Shown here one piece after another: positions 17,834 to 26,367 of a DNA stretch of 64,000 nucleotides. The stretch is taken from NCBI GenBank assembly GCA_022009995.1, contig CP091734.1:1302001-1366000 (forward strand), in the 5' to 3' direction. The notes under the pieces were generated by a model. That model saw nothing but the letters and a program-made list of their open reading frames with translations, did no database searches and had not been told where the DNA came from. Numbering within the stretch: position 1 is the stretch's first letter; each line of letters begins with the position of its first letter. The DNA is from Clostridiales bacterium (GTDB lineage Bacteria > Bacillota > Clostridia > Christensenellales > CAG-917). The translations under genes were made by a program, and so were the position numbers.

Positions 17834-18741
17834 GCAATCCCCGCGCCGACAAGTCCCTGAAAAACTTTCACAAGAAAATAATACGACGATTTGACCTTTG
17901 CGTCTTTTAAGAAAGTCGTCGCCTGCAAAAATATACACAATCCGCCAAACGACGTGAACCCGGTAAGCGCGGCAAGAAGCGCGCCCGTCGAAGGCGGGTT
18001 TTTTATTATCTCTTTCGCGCCGCGCGTCATTTCAAAAAATCCGACGGCAAGCGGCGAATAATTTCCGAACAGGTCAAAAAATTTCAGATCGTACAGAACG
18101 TCGATGACAAGACTAAATATCGCGATAAGCCCGCCGACCGACAAAACCGACAGGACGCTGTCGTTAATGCTGTCGCCTATGACGTTGTCCGGCAACGGTT
18201 TTACGCGGGGTTTAACGTCGCTTTTTGTCGCTTTAAGCCGTCTTACGTTGCAAAAAACAAGTCCCGTAATTATCGCCGAAAGGTAATGCGAAAAAAGTAT
18301 TATCACGCCGTACGACACGTTGTCAAGCATGAAAACGCCCAAAGTTCCGATGACAAAAAGCGGCGCCGAAGTTGATGAAAAAGCAATAATTTTTTTGCTT
18401 TCTTCGGTATTTATCACGCCGTTTTTGTAAAATTCCGAAATTAGTTTCGCGCCGATGGGATAGCCCGAAAGCACGCTCATGAAAAAAATGTATGCGGAAA
18501 TCGGCGGGGTGTGAAAAAGGAATTTGACGGGCTTTTCAAAAAACTTCCCGACGGTTTCGGGGAAGCCCAGCCCCGTCAGCATTCTTGTGAAAAAGAAGAA
18601 AGGGAAAAGCGCGGGAAGTACCGCCGCCCAAAACAAAATAACGCCGTCTTTCACCGACGAAAGATATCTTTCGGGGTTTATAAGAACGGCGCACATCAAT
18701 AAAAGTATAATAAGCGCGGCGATTTTTTTTGAATGCTTCAC
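17806..18741 (-). CDS. YlbJ-like membrane protein (nucleoside-recognition fold)
   Basis: 311 aa polytopic membrane protein with about eight helices. It resembles the sporulation integral membrane protein YlbJ and the nucleoside-recognition/Gate domain family: VLPALFPFFFFTRMLTGLG, SGYPIGAKLISEFYKNG and the C-terminal GFTSFGGLCIFLQATTFL are the conserved stretches. It is about 100 residues shorter than the B. subtilis protein. The start is GTG with no clear ribosome-binding site. Its position behind tmcAL echoes the ylbJ-ylbM neighbourhood in Bacillus; a sporulation role is inferred from family only. Confidence 0.75.
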   Translation of the reverse strand: MKHSKKIAALIILLLMCAVLINPERYLSSVKDGVILFWAAVLPALFPFFFFTRMLTGLGFPETVGKFFEKPVKFLFHTPPISAYIFFMSVLSGYPIGAKLISEFYKNGVINTEESKKIIAFSSTSAPLFVIGTLGVFMLDNVSYGVIILFSHYLSAIITGLVFCNVRRLKATKSDVKPRVKPLPDNVIGDSINDSVLSVLSVGGLIAIFSLVIDVLYDLKFFDLFGNYSPLAVGFFEMTRGAKEIIKNPPSTGALLAALTGFTSFGGLCIFLQATTFLKDAKVKSSYYFLVKVFQGLVGAGIAYLVSLALP

Positions 18742-18772
18742 GCTAATTTATACGCGGATTTTATATCAAAAA

Positions 18773-19930
18773 TTACTTCACGAAAACGGTATTGAAGTTT
18801 TCTTTTTCTTTGGACAGGACGAAATATACGTCGTCGACTTTGTTTTCAAGTTCGATTGCGGCTTTCACGCTTTCGGGCGCGCTTAAAAAATCGGAATACG
18901 ACGTGATAAGGTTTTCGCCAAGGATTTTCAGCGCGTCTTTTTTGTCGTCTTTTACGGCAAGCACCCTTGCGTAGGCGGGCGCGGAATACAATTCGTCGAG
19001 TTTGTTTTTGTCAAGCCCCGCAACCGCGTATAAAAGTATGCGCTTAATGCGAGCCATCGTATATCTTTTCGACTTAATTGCGTTTATGAGTTCGTCGTAA
19101 GATTTTGCGGTTTTCGCGGCTTGTTTTATGCGGTTTTCAAGCCCTTCGATAACTTCTGGAAGGGCTGCGATTTCATCAACGGTCATCGTGTTGAGTCTGT
19201 AAGAAACAAGGCTGAAAAGGTCGTTGTTGGAAACACAATTTTCAAGCGTATTTGAAACGTAATCCGGCAAAAAACGCTCGATTTCATTGAAACGCCCCGA
19301 AAAAACGCAATTTCTTATCGCTTGCGCCGAGGCGTAATTTCCGTCTGTTTCAAGCCCGGAAAAACTGCCTTCGCGCTTTATCGTGTAAGGTGAAAATCCG
19401 TATTTTTTCATTGCGTGGACGTATTCGAGCGCAAGCGTGTTGTTGGGCGTGAAAAAGTCGTTTTCGTCCAGTGCCGCGGCGCGCGCTCTGATAAGGCTCA
19501 TTCCGCTTTTCAGGTTTTGTTTTATGAGAGACTTTTCGTGTTCCGATTCGTTGTGGATTTTGTCGGAAAGTACGGAAATTTCATTGACGTTTCCCGATTC
19601 GCTGCCGAAAGCGACGGTAAGCGGCGCGCCGAAACAAGACAAGATTTTCATTGCGCCCGCCGCAAATTTTTCGGCGCAGTTCACGGCGTAAAAAAACGGA
19701 AGTTCCATAACGACGTCCGCGCCGGCATTTATCGCCCACTGTGCGCGGATATGCTTATTTTTCACCATTACGTCGCCGCGCTCCGAAAAATTCCCGCTTA
19801 GTATAACGGCGAATATATCGGGCATTAAATCGCGTTTTACGGCGTCGAAAAGCCTCAGGTGTCCGGAGTGTAACGGGTTAAACTCCGCGACGCACGCAAC
19901 TATTTTCTTTTTTTCGTTTTTCACTGCCAT
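18773..19930 (-). CDS. tmcAL: tRNA(Met) cytidine acetate ligase
   Basis: 385 aa, the YlbM/TmcAL family, which forms N4-acetylcytidine at the wobble base of elongator tRNA-Met using acetate and ATP. The nucleotidyltransferase HIGH-like motif is VAEFNPLHSGHLRLFDA (about residue 13), followed by VILSGNFSERGDVMVKNKHI, VVMELPFFYAVNCAEKFA and VAFGSESGN. The C-terminal helical part with SKRYTMARIKRILLY (about 295) is typical. Complete. It is divergent from pta-ackA, whose pathway makes or consumes acetate, the substrate of this enzyme. Confidence 0.93.
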   Translation of the reverse strand: MAVKNEKKKIVACVAEFNPLHSGHLRLFDAVKRDLMPDIFAVILSGNFSERGDVMVKNKHIRAQWAINAGADVVMELPFFYAVNCAEKFAAGAMKILSCFGAPLTVAFGSESGNVNEISVLSDKIHNESEHEKSLIKQNLKSGMSLIRARAAALDENDFFTPNNTLALEYVHAMKKYGFSPYTIKREGSFSGLETDGNYASAQAIRNCVFSGRFNEIERFLPDYVSNTLENCVSNNDLFSLVSYRLNTMTVDEIAALPEVIEGLENRIKQAAKTAKSYDELINAIKSKRYTMARIKRILLYAVAGLDKNKLDELYSAPAYARVLAVKDDKKDALKILGENLITSYSDFLSAPESVKAAIELENKVDDVYFVLSKEKENFNTVFVK

Positions 19931-19936
19931 TTCTTC

Positions 19937-19965
19937 TTGATTTTTTGGATTAAAATACCTATAAT
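19937..19965 (+). promoter_or_regulatory. Promoter of pta-ackA
   Basis: TTGATT (19937-19942), a 17-bp spacer and TATAAT (19960-19965). It begins just upstream of the divergent tmcAL start; the leader is about 60 nt with a TAAGAGG site before the pta ATG. Confidence 0.7.
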
Positions 19966-20033
19966 GTTATTGCTTTAATTATACACGGGACAAATTATTT
20001 TTCAAAGCAAAATAAATCATATAAGAGGCATTT

Positions 20034-21029
20034 ATGAACAAATTTTTGGACGGACTCTATGAAAGAGCGTCAAAGCAAAACAAAACAATCGCTCTTGCCG
20101 AAGGTTTTGACAAAAGGGCTGTGAAAGCGGCGGAACTTCTGACGAAACGCGGCATCGCAAAAGTCGTACTTATCGGCGACGCGGACGAGATCGCGAAAAA
20201 TAATCCCGAAATCGACCTTGCCGGCGTGAAAATCGTCAATCCCAAAACCTCAGAAAAAACCAAAGAATACGCAAATCTTTTGTATGAACTTCGCAAGGCA
20301 AAGGGTATGACGGAAGAACAGGCGTATGAACTCACCGTCAATAACGAGATGTTTTACGGCTGTCTTATGCTGAAAAGCGGCGACGTGGACGGTCTTGTAG
20401 GCGGCGCGACTTTTTCAAGCGCGGACGTTTTGAGAAGTGCGTTTCAGGTCATCAAACCCGCTCCCGGCATTAAGTCCGTTTCAAGTTGCTTTGTCATCGT
20501 CCCTCCCGAAGGAAACACGGTTACCGACGCTCCCGCAATGATTTTCAGCGACTGCGCAGTCATTCCCGAACCTGACGAAAATCAACTTGCCGACGTTGCG
20601 GTCGCCGCTGCGGACAGCGCAAGAAATATTGTCGGTATCGAGCCGAAGGTTGCAATGCTTTCGTTCTCCACAAAGGGCAGCGCAAAGCATGAACGCATCG
20701 ACAAAGTCGTGCATGCGCTCAATATCGTGAAAGAATCTCATCCCGAACTTGATATAGACGGCGAAATGCAACTCGACGCGGCAATCGTTCCCGTCGTTGC
20801 AAAGCAAAAAGCCCCCGGTTCAACCGTTGCCGGACACGCGAACGTGCTTGTTTTCCCGAATCTGGAATCGGGTAATATCGGCTACAAAATCGCACAACGT
20901 TTCGGCGGCTGCATGGCAATCGGCCCCGTTATGCAAGGTCTTGCAAAACCCGTCAACGACCTTTCGCGCGGATGCGTTGCGGAAGACATCGTTGCGGCTG
21001 CGGCAATCACCGCTCTTCAATCCAAATAA
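20034..21029 (+). CDS. pta: Phosphate acetyltransferase
   Basis: 331 aa short-form Pta, which interconverts acetyl-CoA and acetyl phosphate. Family stretches include IALAEGFDKRAVKAAELLTK, VDGLVGGATFSSADVLRSAF (about 118), VSSCFVIVPP, FSDCAVIPEPDENQLADVA (about 170), MLSFSTKGSAKHE (about 208) and the C-terminal NVLVFPNLESGNIGYKIAQR (about 275). Complete, with ackA starting 10 bp later: the standard acetogenic ATP-yielding pair of fermenters. Confidence 0.97.
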   Translation: MNKFLDGLYERASKQNKTIALAEGFDKRAVKAAELLTKRGIAKVVLIGDADEIAKNNPEIDLAGVKIVNPKTSEKTKEYANLLYELRKAKGMTEEQAYELTVNNEMFYGCLMLKSGDVDGLVGGATFSSADVLRSAFQVIKPAPGIKSVSSCFVIVPPEGNTVTDAPAMIFSDCAVIPEPDENQLADVAVAAADSARNIVGIEPKVAMLSFSTKGSAKHERIDKVVHALNIVKESHPELDIDGEMQLDAAIVPVVAKQKAPGSTVAGHANVLVFPNLESGNIGYKIAQRFGGCMAIGPVMQGLAKPVNDLSRGCVAEDIVAAAAITALQSK

Positions 21030-21038
21030 GGTGGCAAT

Positions 21039-22236
21039 ATGAAAATTCTCGTTATCAACGCGGGCAGCAGTTCGCTTAAATATCAACTCATAGATATGAC
21101 GGACGAATCGGTCGTCGCAAAAGGTCTTTGCGAAAGAATCACGATGGACAGTTCCGTCCTTACGCAAAAAGTCGCGGGCAAAGACAAACTCGTCATCGAA
21201 AGCCCGATGCCCACGCATAAAGAGGCGATGGAACTTGTCCTGAAAGCCCTTCTTGACGAAAAGAACGGCGCGATTAAGAGCGTCAAAGAAATCAGCGCGG
21301 TCGGTCATCGCGTGCTCCACAGCGGCGAAGATTTTAAGTGCAGCGTTGTCGTGGACGACGACGTCATCGCAAAGTGCAAGAAAAATATCGACCTTGGACC
21401 TTTGCACATGCCCGGCAATATTTCCTGCGTCGAGGCGTGCAGGGAAGTTATGGACGTTCCCATGGTGCTCGTTTTCGACACGACTTTCCACGCGACGATG
21501 CCGCCGAAGGCGTTTATGTACGGCATTCCTTACGAAATCTACGACGAATATAAGGTGAGAAAATACGGTTTCCACGGCACTTCGCACAAGTATATCGCGG
21601 GCGAGGCGAGAGAGTGGCTCGGCGGCGACAAAAAAGTCATCATCTGCCACCTTGGAAACGGAAGCTCGCTTTCTGCGGTCAAGGACGGAAAATGTATGGA
21701 TACGACGATGGGCTTCACGCCCCTCGAAGGCGTTATGATGGGCACGAGAAGCGGCGATATCGATCCCGCCGCAATCGAATACATGGGCGCAAAACTTGGC
21801 AAATTTGCCCGAAATGGTGCAATTTCTGAATAAAAAATGCGGTATGCTGGGCGTAAGCGGAATAAGCAGCGACTGCCGCGACGTTACGGCGGCTGCCGAA
21901 AACGGAAACGAAAGGGCGATACTCACGCTCGATATGGTCGGTTATCGCATCAAGAAGTACGTCGGTGCGTTCGCAGCGGTTTTGGGCGGCGTGGACGCGA
22001 TTATCTTCACCGGCGGCATCGGCGAGCATAGTCCCGAAATCCGTCAGCGCGTCATGGAAGGGCTTGAATATCTCGGCGTCGATTTCGATTTCGAGCTTAA
22101 CAAGCACCCCTCGGACGCTCACGTTTCGGTTTTGTCGAAACCCGACTCAAAGGTAAAAGTCGCGATTATCCCCACAAACGAGGAACTTGTCATCGCAAGA
22201 GAGACCAAAGAACTTACGCAAAATCTCGTAAAATAG
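21039..22236 (+). CDS. ackA: Acetate kinase, frameshifted
   Basis: About 398 aa ASKHA-fold kinase making acetate and ATP from acetyl phosphate and ADP. Present are KILVINAGSSSLKYQLI (residues 2-18), VGHRVLHSGEDF (about 88), VFDTTFHATMPP (about 147), YGFHGTSHKYIAGEAR (about 177), GMGFTPLEGVMMGTRSGDID-type loop (about 228) and the C-terminal FTGGIGEHSPEIRQ (about 325). The frame slips by one extra or two missing bases near 21800-21830, between the EYMGAKLG helix and PEMVQFLNKKCG. GGTGG precedes the ATG. Confidence 0.95.
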
Positions 22237-22257
22237 TCGTTTTCGGCTGTTTTTCGG

Positions 22258-22276
22258 GGCGCAAGTGCCTTTTTTC
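22258..22276 (+). terminator. Weak terminator after ackA
   Basis: A short stem (GGCG/TGCC, loop CAAG) followed by six T's just upstream of the next promoter. The stem is only four pairs with one G-U. Confidence 0.35.
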
Positions 22277-22278
22277 GA

Positions 22279-22307
22279 TTGACAAAAAAGCGCATAATAT
22301 ATATAAT
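22279..22307 (+). promoter_or_regulatory. Consensus promoter of the DUF177-rpmF operon
   Basis: TTGACA (22279-22284), a 17-bp spacer and TATAAT (22302-22307): a perfect match to the sigma-A consensus. Confidence 0.85.
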
Positions 22308-22331
22308 TTTAATGTTTTATAGGTGTATAAG

Positions 22332-22864
22332 ATGATTATCGATTTCAAAGACGCCGTCGAGGGCGAGTTTTATAACGTTGAAGAATCAATACCTCTTGAC
22401 GATTCTCTTACGGGAAGCAGAGGGGGCAGGTTCTTGTCGCCGGCAACTTTGAAAGGTTGGTATACTTTTTCCGAAAACACCCTTGCCGTAAACTGCGTAC
22501 TCACCGCGGAAGCGATTTTCGATTGCGACCGCTGCGGCGCGCCCACTACGGTGAAATATAAAGTCCCCGTGGAAGAAACTTTTTTTAAGGATCCCCCGGA
22601 CGAGTATTCTCTTTCCTACGACGACGAAATTGTTGATCTCGATCCCGTCATCAACGACCGCGTCGTGCTTGCGTCGCCTTCGCAAGTCCTGTGCAGGAAG
22701 ATTGCAAAGGTCTTTGCAGTAAATGCGGCAAAAACCTGAACGAAGGCGAATGTAACTGCAATATTGACGACGGCAAAGACGATACTTACAATCCCTTTTC
22801 CGTGCTGAAAAATATGAATAATAACAATTCGGGAGGTGCAACCAATGGCAGTACCAAAGTGTAA
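22332..22864 (+). CDS. YceD/DUF177 family protein, frameshifted
   Basis: About 177 aa protein of the YceD (DUF177) family, found next to rpmF across bacteria and linked to 23S rRNA accumulation. The central DRCGAP cysteine pair (about residue 65), acidic DDEIVDLDPVINDRVVLA stretch and the C-terminal zinc-like cysteines LCKEDCKGLCSKCGKN are typical. As read, an A missing near 22694 destroys the second cysteine cluster; restoring it extends the protein to a stop at 22862-22864, overlapping rpmF by 20 bp. I chose the ATG at 22332 over a GTG at 22323 because AGGTG is correctly spaced. Confidence 0.85.
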
Positions 22865-23039
22865 AGTATCCAAAGCAAGACGTAACAGTCGTGCGGCTAA
22901 CTGGAAACTCGAAACCCCTAATCTGGTCGAGTGCCCTCAATGCCACGAACTTAAACTCAGCCATCAAGCCTGCAAAAAATGCGGATATTACGACGGCGAG
23001 CAAGTTGTTGCTATTAAAGACAAGAGCGACAAAGAGTAG
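22845..23039 (+). CDS. rpmF: 50S ribosomal protein L32
   Basis: 64 aa bL32 with a GGGAGGTG site. N-terminal MAVPKCKVSKARRNSRAANW is diagnostic, and the zinc ribbon CPQCHELKLSHQACKKCGYY is of the four-cysteine type (CxxC...CxxC), so this is the zinc-bound form. Complete. Confidence 0.97.
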   Translation: MAVPKCKVSKARRNSRAANWKLETPNLVECPQCHELKLSHQACKKCGYYDGEQVVAIKDKSDKE

Positions 23040-23050
23040 TAGTGTGTCTT

Positions 23051-23085
23051 AAAGGTAAGGAAGATTAGCGTTTCCTTACCTTTTC
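23051..23085 (+). terminator. Terminator after rpmF
   Basis: A 12-bp perfect stem (AAAGGTAAGGAA/TTCCTTACCTTT) with loop GATTAGCGT and a short T run. It ends only 9 nt before the trmH-family start codon. Confidence 0.75.
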
Positions 23086-23092
23086 ATTTATT

Positions 23093-23836
23093 ATGATAAC
23101 TTCAACCGCAAACGAAAAGGTAAAGTTCGTAAAAAAACTTCACGACAAAAAAAACCGCGACGCGGAAAATCTGTTCATTGCCGAAGGCGTGAACATTTTG
23201 TCCGATCTCAAAGAAGGTTTTTCGGTGAAGGAAATTTTTGCGACCGACAAAACCGCGGATATTGCCGAAAATCTTGCAAAAAAGTACGGCGCGTGCACAA
23301 CTCTCGTGTCGGAAAGCGTGATGAAAGTCCTTGCGGACACGGTAAGTCCCAGCGGTATCCTTGCCGTAATCGGAATTCCTTTGTCGAAGCCCGAAGGGAA
23401 AAACGCCGTCGTTCTTGACGGAGTGCAGGACAGCGGCAACGTCGGAACTATTATCCGTACGGCGGTCGGCGCGGGATTTTTTGACGTTTATCTTGTGGAC
23501 TCTGCCGACGCTTTCTCACCGAAAACGGTCAGGGCAAGTATGGGCGCGGTGCTTCGCGCAAACGTAATAAAAGCGCGCGCGGAAGAGCTTGAAGATTATC
23601 TCACCGGATACGATAAGGTCGCGATGGATATGGGCGGAGACGACGTGTTTTCATATCGTCCCAAAAGAAAAGTCGCGGTTATCGTCGGAAACGAAGCGCA
23701 CGGCTTGTCCGATTTCGCAAGAAAGTTTTCCGACGTTACCTTGTCGATTCCGATGCAGGGCGGACAGGAAAGTCTGAACGTTGCCGTCGCAGCCGGCATC
23801 GCAATGTACGTAATCAATCACAATTCAAATATTTAG
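23093..23836 (+). CDS. SpoU/TrmH-family RNA 2'-O-methyltransferase
   Basis: 247 aa SPOUT methyltransferase acting on rRNA or tRNA. The N-terminal substrate-binding domain (FIAEGVNILSDL) is followed by the knotted SAM domain: motif 1 LDGVQDSGNVGTIIRTA (about residue 108), motif 2 VIVGNEAHGLSD (about 199) and motif 3 IPMQGGQESLNVAVAAGIAM (about 222). Which nucleotide is methylated is unknown. No ribosome-binding site can be seen; the terminator stem of rpmF occupies that place. Confidence 0.9.
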   Translation: MITSTANEKVKFVKKLHDKKNRDAENLFIAEGVNILSDLKEGFSVKEIFATDKTADIAENLAKKYGACTTLVSESVMKVLADTVSPSGILAVIGIPLSKPEGKNAVVLDGVQDSGNVGTIIRTAVGAGFFDVYLVDSADAFSPKTVRASMGAVLRANVIKARAEELEDYLTGYDKVAMDMGGDDVFSYRPKRKVAVIVGNEAHGLSDFARKFSDVTLSIPMQGGQESLNVAVAAGIAMYVINHNSNI

Positions 23837-23845
23837 GAGTGTTTT

Positions 23846-24565
23846 ATGAGTGGACACAGCAAATGGCACAACATACAAGCCAAAAAAGGTAAAAGCGACG
23901 CGGCTCGCGGAAATATCTTTACGAAAATCGGTCGCGAAATCGCAATCGCTGTAAAACAGGGCGGTTCCGATCCCAACACCAACAGCAAACTTCGCGACGC
24001 CATCGCCAAGGCAAAGTCGAACAATATGCCCAACGACAACATCAACAGAAGCATCAAGAAAGCGGCGGGCGAACTCGACAGCGTCAATTACGAAGAATTT
24101 ACCTATGAAGGATACGCGGCAGGCGGCGTTGCGGTCATCGTGGAATGTCTGACCGACAACAAAAACCGCACGGCGGGCGACGTCAGACACTTGTTCGATA
24201 AATTCGGCGGCAGTCTCGGCAACAGTGGATGCGTATCGTATATGTTCAAAAAACGCGGCGTTATCGACGTCGACGTGAACGCTATGGGCGAAGACGATAT
24301 TATGATGCTTGCAATAGACGCGGGCGCGGACGATATCGTAACGCTTGAAGACGTTTACGAAATCTATACAATGCCCGGCGATATGTCGAAAGTGCGCGAG
24401 GCACTTGAAAACGCCGGCATCGAAATTCTTTCGTCCGAAATCGATATGATCCCCGACAACGAAATCGAGGTCGATCCGAAACATAAGGATTCCGTCATTA
24501 AACTCATCGACAAACTGGAAGAGCTCGACGACGTACAGGACGTTTCCACAACGCGAAAGATCTGA
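23846..24565 (+). CDS. yebC: YebC/PmpR family regulatory protein
   Basis: 239 aa YebC/TACO1 family member. Relatives act as transcription regulators or as translation activators relieving stalling at proline-rich sites. N-terminal MSGHSKWHNIQAKKGKSDA is diagnostic, followed by NNMPNDNINRSIKKAAGE (about 55), YEGYAAGGVAVIVECLTDN (about 88) and the acidic C-terminal domain with IDKLEELDDVQDV. Complete, with an AGGAG site; ten bases after the methyltransferase gene. Confidence 0.95.
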   Translation: MSGHSKWHNIQAKKGKSDAARGNIFTKIGREIAIAVKQGGSDPNTNSKLRDAIAKAKSNNMPNDNINRSIKKAAGELDSVNYEEFTYEGYAAGGVAVIVECLTDNKNRTAGDVRHLFDKFGGSLGNSGCVSYMFKKRGVIDVDVNAMGEDDIMMLAIDAGADDIVTLEDVYEIYTMPGDMSKVREALENAGIEILSSEIDMIPDNEIEVDPKHKDSVIKLIDKLEELDDVQDVSTTRKI

Positions 24566-24578
24566 GCGACGACGAAGA

Positions 24579-25816
24579 ATGAGCGTAACTTCTCAGGCGG
24601 AAAAAGCGCGTCAAAGCGCGCTTAAACTGCAAGGTTATTCAACCGACGACAAAAACAAGGTGCTTTCGGCAATTGCCGAAGGCATTTCGGCATATAAAGA
24701 TTTCATTATCGCCGAAAACAAAAAAGACCTTGATATTTTCCCTGACAAAACGTCCGCGCTTTTCGACAGACTTTTGCTGAACGAAAAGCGTGTGATGCAG
24801 ATGGTCGAAGGAGTAAGGGCGGTCATCGACCTTAAAGACCCCGTCGGCGAAGTCACCGCAGAGTGGGACAGACCCAGCGGATTGCATATCAAAAAAGTGC
24901 GCGCGCCACTGGGCGTGGTTGCGATTATTTACGAAGCCCGTCCCAACGTTACCGTCGACGCCGCCGTACTTTGCATAAAAAGCGGCAACGCGGCGATACT
25001 TCGCGGAAGCAGACAGGCGTTTAACAGCAACCGCGCGATTTATAAGGTTATGTCGGAAGCCGTCGAAAAGGCGGGCTTTGACAGAGATATCGTGCAGTTT
25101 ATCGACGACGCGTCCCACGACGGCGCGAAAGAACTTCTGACCTGCGAAAAATCCGTTGACCTTGTTATCCCGCGCGGCGGCGAAGGGCTGAAAAAGTTCG
25201 TGCTTGAAAACAGCCTTATTCCCGTGCTTGCGTCTGCGGGCGGCAACTGCCACATTTACGTTGCAAAATCGGCAAACTTCCAAAAAGCCGTCAACATCAT
25301 CGAAAATTCAAAATGCAATAAGCCTTCGACGTGCAACGCCGTTGAGCATATTCTGATTGATAAGTCGATTGCGAAAGACTTTGTACCTATATTGAACGCG
25401 CGTATGCGCGCGTGCGGGTGAAAGTTCTTGCGGACGAGTTTTGTCACTCTCTCGACAACGAAACGACGCTTGCAACCGACGCCGATTACGATACGGAATT
25501 TCTTGCGCTTACGCTCACCGAAAAGGTCGTGTCGGGCGTTTCCGACGCTATCGACGAAATCAACCGTCGCGGCACGCGCCACAGCGAGTGTATAGTAACC
25601 GAAGATAAGGCGGAAGCCGAAAAGTTCACGACGCTTGTCGACGCGGCGGCAACCTACGTCAACACGTCCACAAGATTTACCGACGGGTTCGAGTTCGGTT
25701 TCGGTGCGGAAATGGGAATTTCAACCGGGAAAATGCACGCGAGAGGTCCCATCGGGCTGGAACAACTGACGTCCGAAAGATACATTGTCGAAAGCGACGG
25801 CGCGCTCAGAAAATAG
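24579..25816 (+). CDS. proA: Glutamate-5-semialdehyde dehydrogenase, frameshifted
   Basis: About 412 aa gamma-glutamyl phosphate reductase, second step of proline synthesis. Motifs are VRAPLGVVAIIYEARPNVTV (about 107-126), GNAAILRGSRQAFNSN (about 135), IPRGGEGLKKFVLE (about 200) and, after the catalytic-cysteine segment KCNKPSTCNAVEHIL (about 250), the C-terminal GRGTRHSE-like and MGISTGKMHARGPIGLEQLT (about 385). The break near 25418 is a G lost from GGGG between RACG and VKVLADEF. No proB is in the window. It ends at a strong terminator. Confidence 0.93.
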
Positions 25817-25832
25817 TTTTGAAAAGCATATT

Positions 25833-25858
25833 AAACCTGCGAAATCCGCAGGTTTTTT
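25833..25858 (+). terminator. Terminator after proA
   Basis: A 9-bp perfect stem AAACCTGCG/CGCAGGTTT, loop AAATC, then six T's. Confidence 0.88.
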
Positions 25859-25910
25859 ATTTTTCAAAAAAAATCCTTATCAATTTAGTAAACTTTATAT
25901 AGAAAATATA

Positions 25911-25939
25911 TTGACAACGGGATATACAGGATTTATAAT
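25911..25939 (+). promoter_or_regulatory. Consensus promoter of the isc operon
   Basis: TTGACA (25911-25916), a 17-bp spacer and TATAAT (25934-25939), the exact sigma-A consensus. The predicted start lies within the operator described next. Confidence 0.88.
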
Positions 25940-25964
25940 AAACTTGACTAAAACAGTAGGGTTT
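25940..25964 (+). promoter_or_regulatory. IscR/Rrf2-type operator
   Basis: The 25 bp from 25940 match the E. coli type-1 IscR box layout: C-T-T-GACT at 25943-25949, A plus an AAA core, C, then AGTA-GG-G at 25955-25961. The only core mismatch is A for C at 25958. It covers the transcription start and ends just before the regulator gene, so negative autoregulation is expected. Confidence 0.65.
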
Positions 25965-25968
25965 TCTT

Positions 25969-26367
25969 ATGAAATTATCATCAAAAGCACGTTACGGCTT
26001 GAAAGCCTGTCTGGCTCTTGCCGAAAATTACAACGAAAATCAACCCCTTGCATTGCCTGTTTTTGCTGAAAAAGCGGGCGTTACCGAAGCGTATATGGAG
26101 CAAATCGTTATCCTTCTGAAAAAAGCGGATATCGTGGAAAGCGTCCGTGGCGCAGGCGGTGGATATTATCTCAAAAAATCGCCGAAAGATATTAAGGTCG
26201 GCTCGGTTCTGCGCGCGCTTGAAGACGGGCTGGAATTTATCGACTGCATCAACACCCCGTGCGAAGGCGGCGAAGAGTGCAAGGCGCGCCGCGTCTGGAA
26301 CAAGATTTACAAGAGTATGAATCTTGTGCTCGATTCCCTGACGCTTGACGATTTGCTGCACGATCAG
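25969..26367 (+). CDS. iscR: Rrf2-family Fe-S regulator (IscR-like), joined to iscS
   Basis: About 133 aa Rrf2 winged-helix repressor. The DNA-binding part (MKLSSKARYGLKACLALAEN, VTEAYMEQIVILLKKADIVE, RGAGGGYYL) is typical, and three cysteines in DCINTPCEGGEECKARRVW (about residues 93-105, C-x4-C-x5-C) resemble the [2Fe-2S] ligands of IscR. As read, the frame has no stop and continues directly into cysteine desulfurase through LLHDQKRYIYLDHSATT. A single missing T near 26366 would instead give two overlapping genes (stop of the regulator in HETLYLS, ATG starting MKRYIYLD). The true state is unresolved. Confidence 0.85.
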
